DNA of 42,078 bases, from contig NZ_SMYZ01000039.1 of assembly GCF_004919685.1 (NCBI RefSeq), forward strand, positions 141,214-183,291. The letters are read 5' to 3'. The stretch comes from Mesorhizobium norvegicum. Its GTDB lineage: Bacteria > Pseudomonadota > Alphaproteobacteria > Rhizobiales > Rhizobiaceae. A program made the position numbers and the translations under genes. The notes below the pieces were generated by a model. It was not told the origin of the DNA, did not search any database, and worked only from the letters and a program-made list of their open reading frames with translations. Below are positions 37,551-42,078 of the stretch, piece by piece. Numbering within the stretch: position 1 is the first letter of the stretch; each line of letters opens with the position of its first letter.

Positions 37551-38150
37551 ATGACCGAGAAAATCATCCTCGCCTCCGGCAGTCCGTTCCGCAAGGCGAT
37601 GCTCGTCAGTGCCGGCGTCGACGTCGAAGCCGTTCCGGCCGACGTCGATGAGCGGGCGCTCGAGTCGCCCCTGCAGGATAGCGGTGTCTCGCCCGAGGAT
37701 GTTGCCTTGGTGCTGGCCGAGGCCAAGGCCACGGAAGTCAGCGAGCGCCGGCCAGGCGCCCTGGTTCTGGGCTGCGACCAGACGCTGTCGCTCGGCGACG
37801 AGGTGTTCCACAAGCCGGCCGATAGGGAAGGTGCGCGCCGTCATCTCCTGGCGCTCTCCGGCAAGACCCATCAGCTCAACAGCGCCGCGGTGCTGGTTCG
37901 CGACGGCAAGGTTTTGTGGCGGCATGTCGGCATCGCCTCGATGACCATGCGCAAGCTCGACCCCGCCTTCATCGGCCGCCATCTCGCCAGCGTCGGCGCC
38001 AAAGCGCTGGGAAGCGTCGGCGCCTACCAGATCGAAGGCCAAGGCATTCAATTGTTCGAGAAGATCGAAGGCGATCATTTCACCATTGTCGGCCTGCCGC
38101 TGTTGCCGCTGCTGGCCGAGCTGCGCACGCTGGGAGCCATTGATGGCTGA
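37551..38150 (+). CDS. maf: Maf-family nucleotide pyrophosphatase
   Basis: A 199-residue nucleoside triphosphate pyrophosphatase that hydrolyses non-canonical or modified NTPs (dTTP/UTP or m7GTP, depending on subgroup). The P-loop-like start is [16 protein letters not shown] replaces the usual PRR, a mild deviation. The catalytic Asp lies in [17 protein letters not shown] near residue 82, and the later [12 protein letters not shown] is the typical GaYxiqg motif. ATG 37551 is used; a GTG at 37530 is in frame. It overlaps aroE by eight bases, heading a maf-aroE-coaE cluster. Subgroup specificity was not resolved. Confidence 0.9.
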   Translation: MTEKIILASGSPFRKAMLVSAGVDVEAVPADVDERALESPLQDSGVSPEDVALVLAEAKATEVSERRPGALVLGCDQTLSLGDEVFHKPADREGARRHLLALSGKTHQLNSAAVLVRDGKVLWRHVGIASMTMRKLDPAFIGRHLASVGAKALGSVGAYQIEGQGIQLFEKIEGDHFTIVGLPLLPLLAELRTLGAIDG

Positions 38151-38985
38151 TGCGACAAAGAAGGCCTTCGTCACCGGCCATCCGGTCAAGCATTCGCGCT
38201 CGCCGAAGATCCATGGCCACTGGCTGGCCAGGCACGGCATCGACGGCAGCTACCAGGCCATCGACGTCGCGCCGGAAAACTTTGCCGCGTTCGTGAAGAC
38301 ACTGCAGGCAAACGGCTACCGCGGCGGCAACGTCACCATCCCACACAAGGAGGCGGCTTTCGCACTGGTCGATCATCGTGATCAGGCGGCCGAAGAAATC
38401 GGCGCCGTCAACACGCTGTGGTTCGAGGACGGGGCCTTGTGGGGCGGCAACACCGACGCGCACGGCTTTGCCGCCAACCTCGACGATCATGCGCCGGGCT
38501 GGGCGGGCAACGGTCCGGCGGTGGTGCTTGGTGCCGGCGGTGCGTCGCGCGCTGTCATCCATGCGCTGAAGCAGCGCGGCGTTGCCGACATCCGCATCGT
38601 CAACCGCACGCTGGCCCGGGCTATAGAGTTGCGCGATCGTTTCGGCGCCGGCGTGTCGGCGCATGGCATGGCGGCGACCGACGAATTGCTTGGCGATGCC
38701 GGCCTGCTGGTCAACACCACCGCACTCGGCATGCATGGCAATGAAGGCCTGTCGGCCGATCCGGCCCTCCTGCCGGACCATGCCATCGTCACCGACATCG
38801 TCTATGTGCCGCTGGAGACGCCGCTGCTTGCGGCGGCCCGCGCGAGAAAGCTGAAGACGGTCGACGGCCTCGGCATGCTGCTGCATCAGGCCGTGCCCGG
38901 CTTCGAGCACTGGTTCGGCGTCAGGCCGCAGGTCACGGCTGAACTCCGCGCGATCATCGTTGCCGATCTGGTGCCAAAACTATGA
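38143..38985 (+). CDS. aroE: Shikimate dehydrogenase (NADP+)
   Basis: A 280-residue enzyme reducing 3-dehydroshikimate to shikimate with NADPH, step four of aromatic amino-acid synthesis. The substrate site is HSRSPKIH at 17-24. Catalytic K69 lies in NVTIPHKE and D105 in NTDAHGF. The NADP motif is GAGGASRA near 130 with NRT after the second strand. The ATG at 38143 overlaps the end of maf. The stop overlaps the coaE start (ATGA), indicating translational coupling. Confidence 0.95.
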   Translation: MADATKKAFVTGHPVKHSRSPKIHGHWLARHGIDGSYQAIDVAPENFAAFVKTLQANGYRGGNVTIPHKEAAFALVDHRDQAAEEIGAVNTLWFEDGALWGGNTDAHGFAANLDDHAPGWAGNGPAVVLGAGGASRAVIHALKQRGVADIRIVNRTLARAIELRDRFGAGVSAHGMAATDELLGDAGLLVNTTALGMHGNEGLSADPALLPDHAIVTDIVYVPLETPLLAAARARKLKTVDGLGMLLHQAVPGFEHWFGVRPQVTAELRAIIVADLVPKL

Positions 38986-39581
38986 TCGTGCTTGGCCTCA
39001 CCGGCTCGATCGGCATGGGCAAGTCGACCACGGCAAAGATGTTCACTGACGCCGGTGTGCCGGTTCATGATTCCGACGAGGCGGTGCATCGCCTCTACGC
39101 CGGCAAGGCAGCCCCCTTGGTCGAGGCGGCCTTTCCCGGCACCACATTTGCCGGCGTGGTCGATCGGGCAAAGCTCGGCGCGCGCGTCCTCGGTGACGCC
39201 GCCGCGCTGAAACGGCTTGAAGCCATCATCCATCCGTTGGTGCGCGCCGACGCCGATGCCTTTCTGGCCAGGCATCGTACATCAGACGCGCCGATCGCTG
39301 TCCTCGATATCCCCCTGCTGTTCGAAACCGGCGGTCGTGGCCGCGTCGACAAGGTCGTCGTCGTCACCGCACCGGCCGAAATCCAGCGAGAACGCGTGCT
39401 GGCGCGGCCGGGCATGACGGAAGAAAAACTGGCATCGATCCTGGCCAAGCAGGTGCCGGACGCGGAAAAGCGCAAGCAGGCCGATTTCGTCGTCGACACC
39501 GGCCAGGGTCTTGACGCCGCGCGGGCTCAGGTGAACGCGATCATCAGGCAGCTGATCGTGGTCGGGAAGCCGAGCCGCTGA
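38982..39581 (+). CDS. coaE: Dephospho-CoA kinase
   Basis: A 199-residue kinase performing the last step of coenzyme A synthesis. The P-loop is [12 protein letters not shown] at 5-16. [11 protein letters not shown] near 32-42 holds the conserved Asp, followed by [13 protein letters not shown] near 85 and the lid-type [10 protein letters not shown] near 108. The C terminus has the usual [17 protein letters not shown]. It overlaps aroE by four bases. Motifs and length are normal. Confidence 0.95.
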   Translation: MIVLGLTGSIGMGKSTTAKMFTDAGVPVHDSDEAVHRLYAGKAAPLVEAAFPGTTFAGVVDRAKLGARVLGDAAALKRLEAIIHPLVRADADAFLARHRTSDAPIAVLDIPLLFETGGRGRVDKVVVVTAPAEIQRERVLARPGMTEEKLASILAKQVPDAEKRKQADFVVDTGQGLDAARAQVNAIIRQLIVVGKPSR

Positions 39582-39604
39582 CACTTGCTGATGTCTGCTG
39601 ATGT

Positions 39605-39785
39605 CGGCGCCGCCCCTCATCTGCCTGCCGGCATCTTCTCCCCGTATAGTGACGGGGAGAAGGACGACTTCGCAAAGGATTTCGCTAATCTCCAGCGTTG
39701 CAGAGAGAGTGCCGAGGTTGCGGCCGGCCCCTTCTCCCCGTCACTATACGGGGAGAAGTGCCCGGCAGGGCGATGAGGGGCAGCG
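39605..39785. repeat. Family-4 inverted-repeat element, copy 2
   Basis: Same ends and CCCCGTATAGTGACGGGG hairpins as the copy at 37308. It lies between coaE and dnaQ. Both arms are complete. Confidence 0.85.
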
Positions 39786-39880
39786 CAAACCTGTGGCGAT
39801 TGTCCTAGGTAACGCCGTTCCCCATTGCCATTTTGTTCCGGTGTATGAATCTGCTCCCTTGGAGCGGAGCGACTGATTCG

Positions 39881-40585
39881 ATGCGTGAGATCATCTTCGA
39901 CACGGAAACCACCGGCCTCGATTCGCGCGACGACCGCGTGATCGAGCTTGGCGGCGTCGAGCTGGTCAACCGCTTCCCGACCGGAAAGACCTTCCACCAC
40001 TACATCAACCCGCAAGGGCGCGCGATCCATGCCGAGGCGCAGGCGGTGCACGGCATCAGCGCGGCGGACCTCGCGGGCAAGCCGACCTTTACCGAAATTG
40101 CACAGGAGTGGCTGGACTTCACCGACGGCGCCAAGCTGGTCGCCCACAACGCGACGTTCGATATCGGCTTCCTCAATGTCGAATTCGGCCGGCTCGGTCA
40201 CCCGGTCATCGACAACGGCCTTGTCGTCGACACGCTGGCGCTGGCGCGCCGCAAGCACCCGATGGGCCCCAATTCGCTCGACGCGCTCTGCCGGCGCTAC
40301 GGCATCGACAACACAAGGCGCACCAAGCACGGCGCCCTGCTCGATTCCGAACTGCTGGCCGAGGTCTATATCGAGCTCATCGGCGGCAAGCAGGCAGCCC
40401 TCGTCCTCGACAGCGCCACCGCGCCGGCGCAAGGGGGCGAGAACGTCCGCCAGATCAAAATTGTCATAGGCCAGCGGCCGGCACCCTTGCCGCCGCGCGT
40501 CACCCAAGCCGAGCGCGACGCCCATACCGGCATGGTCGCCACGCTTGGGGAAAAGGCGTTGTGGCTGAAGGTTGCGGCTGGCTAG
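39881..40585 (+). CDS. dnaQ: DNA polymerase III subunit epsilon (3'-5' proofreading exonuclease)
   Basis: A 234-residue DEDDh exonuclease that proofreads for the replicative polymerase. D7 and E9 lie in IFDTETTGLD, the third acidic residue in AHNATFDIGFLN near residue 88, and the His/Asp pair in TKHGALLDSELLAEVY near 147. A C-terminal tail beyond about 190 should bind the alpha subunit. The ATG at 39881 follows GGAGCGGAG; a frame open to 39833 adds no similarity. It is separate from the coaE cluster by a repeat. Length and active residues are normal for the chromosomal DnaQ. Confidence 0.95.
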   Translation: MREIIFDTETTGLDSRDDRVIELGGVELVNRFPTGKTFHHYINPQGRAIHAEAQAVHGISAADLAGKPTFTEIAQEWLDFTDGAKLVAHNATFDIGFLNVEFGRLGHPVIDNGLVVDTLALARRKHPMGPNSLDALCRRYGIDNTRRTKHGALLDSELLAEVYIELIGGKQAALVLDSATAPAQGGENVRQIKIVIGQRPAPLPPRVTQAERDAHTGMVATLGEKALWLKVAAG

Positions 40586-40656
40586 CAATAGTTAGAGGCC
40601 GGTTGGCAACGCGGTGCCTGCGCAAACCTCCGAGATTAGCCGAGGCCCCGCGCCTT

Positions 40657-41171
40657 CGTCATCCTAGGGCGAAGCAAGGAGCGAAGCGACGCGCGCAGAC
40701 CCTAGGATCCATGCCGTGAAGTCTGCCGAAGAATGCAGCGGATCAGGATGTTCTCCCGACGCATTGCCCGGTAGCCCTAACCTATGACCGGTTATGTCTA
40801 CATGACTGCGAGCCAGAAGCGCGGCACCATCTATATCGGTGTCACCAATGATCTCGGCCGCCGCATGCCGGAGCACAAATCCAGTGAGGGTTCGGGTTTC
40901 ACCAGCCGCTACGGCGTGCAACGGCTGGTCTGCTATGAGGAATTTTTCGATATCACCGATGCCATCCAGCGCGAGAAATCGCTTAAGCGCTGGCCGCGTC
41001 AATGGAAGATTGAATTGATCGAAAAAGCCAATCCGGAGTGGTTCGAGCTTTTTCGTGGGACCGCGTGGTAGCGCTCAGTTCTGGGCAGCTTTCGCATAGC
41101 ACGGCTGTCACGGCATGGATCCTAGGGTCTGCGCTGCGTCGCTGCGCTCCTTGCTCCGCCCTAGGATGATG
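40657..41171. mobile_element. Family-3 inverted-repeat element, copy D, enclosing a GIY-YIG nuclease gene
   Basis: The left arm (40657-40717) and right arm (about 41110-41171) are inverted copies of about 61 bp, with roughly three substitutions and a 2-base indel. In copies A-C the arms are 53-58 bases apart; here they are about 390 apart and enclose the gene at 40784-41071. Bases 40718-40773 still resemble the loop of copy B (ATGCAGCGG..CGCATTG). This suggests insertion of the gene near the right end of the loop. Calling it mobile is inference. Confidence 0.55.
40784..41071 (+). CDS. Small stand-alone GIY-YIG nuclease-family protein
   Basis: A 95-residue single-domain protein. The two core strands are VYM at 5-7 and YIG at 17-19, 9 residues apart. 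The catalytic-type Arg is R26 (DLGRR), conserved H31 follows (PEHKSS), and the metal-binding Glu is E64 (IQREKSLKRW). The C terminus KANPEW is typical of this UPF0213-like class. All key residues are present, so it is probably an active nuclease, or was until recently. No strong ribosome-binding site is visible before ATG 40784. It lies alone inside copy D of the family-3 repeat. Cellular role unknown: DNA repair, element spread or other. Confidence 0.88.
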   Translation: MTGYVYMTASQKRGTIYIGVTNDLGRRMPEHKSSEGSGFTSRYGVQRLVCYEEFFDITDAIQREKSLKRWPRQWKIELIEKANPEWFELFRGTAW

Positions 41172-41230
41172 AAGGCGCGAAGGTTTTCGGCCAACTGCGA
41201 GGATTCGCTGTTCCGCCGGCACCCCAAAAC

Positions 41231-41257
41231 AAAAACCCGGCGCGAGGCCGGGCTTTT
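41231..41257. terminator. Bidirectional intrinsic terminator downstream of secB
   Basis: CCCGGC at 41236-41241 pairs with GCCGGG at 41247-41252 across GCGAG. On the minus strand the stem is followed by TTTTTGTTTT, a strong terminator 23 bases after secB. On the plus strand CTTTT follows, weaker. Confidence 0.88.
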
Positions 41258-41279
41258 CACAATCCGTGGCGGGCAGGCC

Positions 41280-41780
41280 TCAGCTCGCCTTGACCTTGTT
41301 GGCCGCCTGGTCCTCCGCCAGCTTCTGCTGAAACATTTGCGCGAAATCGATCGGGTCGAGCATCAGCGGCGGGAAGCCGCCGTTGCGGGTTGCCTCGGCG
41401 ATGATCTGGCGGGCGAACGGGAACAAAAGGCGCGGGCATTCGATGAACAGGATCGGCAGCATGTGTTCCTGCGGGAAGCCTGCGATGGCGAACACGCCGC
41501 CATAGACCAGCTCGACATTGAACAGCACTTCCTGGTCGAAGGATGCCTTGGCGTTCAGCGTCAGATTGACGTCGAACTGCTTGTCGGAGAGCGGGTTGGC
41601 GTTGACGTTGACGTTGATGGCGATGCCGGGCGCCTTGTCGCGGCCGCGCAGCGAATTCGGCGCGCCGGGGCTTTCGAAGGAAAGGTCCTTCACATATTGC
41701 GCCAGAACGTTGAGCGACGGCTGCGCCGCATTGCCGTTTCCGTTGGCTGCGCCGACCGGCGCGTCATCTTTGCTGGCCAT
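41280..41780 (-). CDS. secB: Protein-export chaperone SecB
   Basis: A 166-residue cytosolic chaperone that keeps precursor proteins unfolded and hands them to SecA. After a polar N-terminal tail come [20 protein letters not shown] near residue 28, then [30 protein letters not shown] and [37 protein letters not shown], the hallmarks of SecB. ATG 41780 follows AGAGGACAAGG; the frame to 41843 is a spurious extension. Its terminator is directly downstream. A divergent neighbour probably lies beyond the window. Confidence 0.95.
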   Translation of the reverse strand: MASKDDAPVGAANGNGNAAQPSLNVLAQYVKDLSFESPGAPNSLRGRDKAPGIAINVNVNANPLSDKQFDVNLTLNAKASFDQEVLFNVELVYGGVFAIAGFPQEHMLPILFIECPRLLFPFARQIIAEATRNGGFPPLMLDPIDFAQMFQQKLAEDQAANKVKAS

Positions 41781-41944
41781 AAGCCTTGTCCTCTTGCCTG
41801 GGCAGCGTCGCTGACCGAATTGAAATCGGGCGTTCGCTACCATGGCGGGGATGACAAGACAAGGTTTGCCGCCTTCAGCCTCGGGGCAACAGCTTCAGAT
41901 ATGTTCGCGTCGACTTTGTTGGAGAAACCCAATTGTCGGAAGTC

Positions 41945-42078
41945 TGCGCTGCCCCTCACCTGCCTACCGGCATCCTCTCCCCGTATAGAGACGGGGAGAG
42001 GGGCGCTGTCGCCAGCGGTTTCGCCAATCGCCAGCGTTGCAAGGATGGCGCCGGGGCTGCGGCCAGTGTCCAGCCGAT
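41945..42078. repeat. Family-4 inverted-repeat element, copy 3 (cut by window edge)
   Basis: GCGCTGCCCCTCACCTGCCT and the CTCCCCGTATAGAGACGGGGAG hairpin match the left half of copies 37308 and 39605. The right half lies outside the window. Confidence 0.8.

Overview
The window reads as a GC-rich chromosomal segment of an alphaproteobacterium of the order Hyphomicrobiales (Rhizobiales), most likely Mesorhizobium or a close relative. The grounds are protein flavour, the gene order rho / mnmE-mnmG-rsmG-parA-parB, the hemE / ppsR pair around a probable replication origin, GANTC (CcrM-type) sites, and several families of rhizobial palindromic intergenic repeats. No rRNA, tRNA, CRISPR array, prophage or classical transposase gene was recognised.

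Left part (1-16.9 kb), accessory metabolism and envelope functions. It holds an NTF2/FMO-type monooxygenase; an amidohydrolase-ridA pair divergent from a small NTF2-like protein; a membrane methyltransferase; a small secreted protein; and a fourfold-repeat membrane protein. Next comes a compact module: OmpR-type response regulator, histidine kinase, exported PsbP/DcrB-like protein, two ABC ATPases and an 884-residue FtsX-type permease. A DUF1344 protein, an AsnC/Lrp regulator divergent from a saccharopine dehydrogenase-family gene, and a putative rhamnosyltransferase follow.

Middle (17.3-22.6 kb), a complete branched-chain 2-oxoacid dehydrogenase operon on the minus strand: E1 alpha, E1 beta, E2, then E3 behind a repeat element.

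Right part (23.2-42 kb), the origin-proximal core. holA runs toward parB; parA, rsmG, mnmG, mnmE, rho, hemJ and hemE all run leftward. An approximately 400-base intergenic region between hemE and ppsR has the hallmarks of oriC: an AT-rich stretch, six GANTC sites in 162 bases, one perfect DnaA box and weaker ones. To its right ppsR, maf, aroE, coaE and dnaQ run rightward, so core genes on both sides point away from the presumed origin. Six parS-like sites (TGTTTCACGTGAAACA type) lie in rsmG, around the mnmG-mnmE gap and in hemE. secB closes the window.

At least four families of roughly 150-370 bp inverted-repeat elements occupy most gaps. In one copy of one family a GIY-YIG nuclease gene (40784-41071) sits between the two inverted arms, where the other copies have only about 55-60 bases. 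This resembles a minimal nuclease-carrying palindromic element and is the most unusual observation here.
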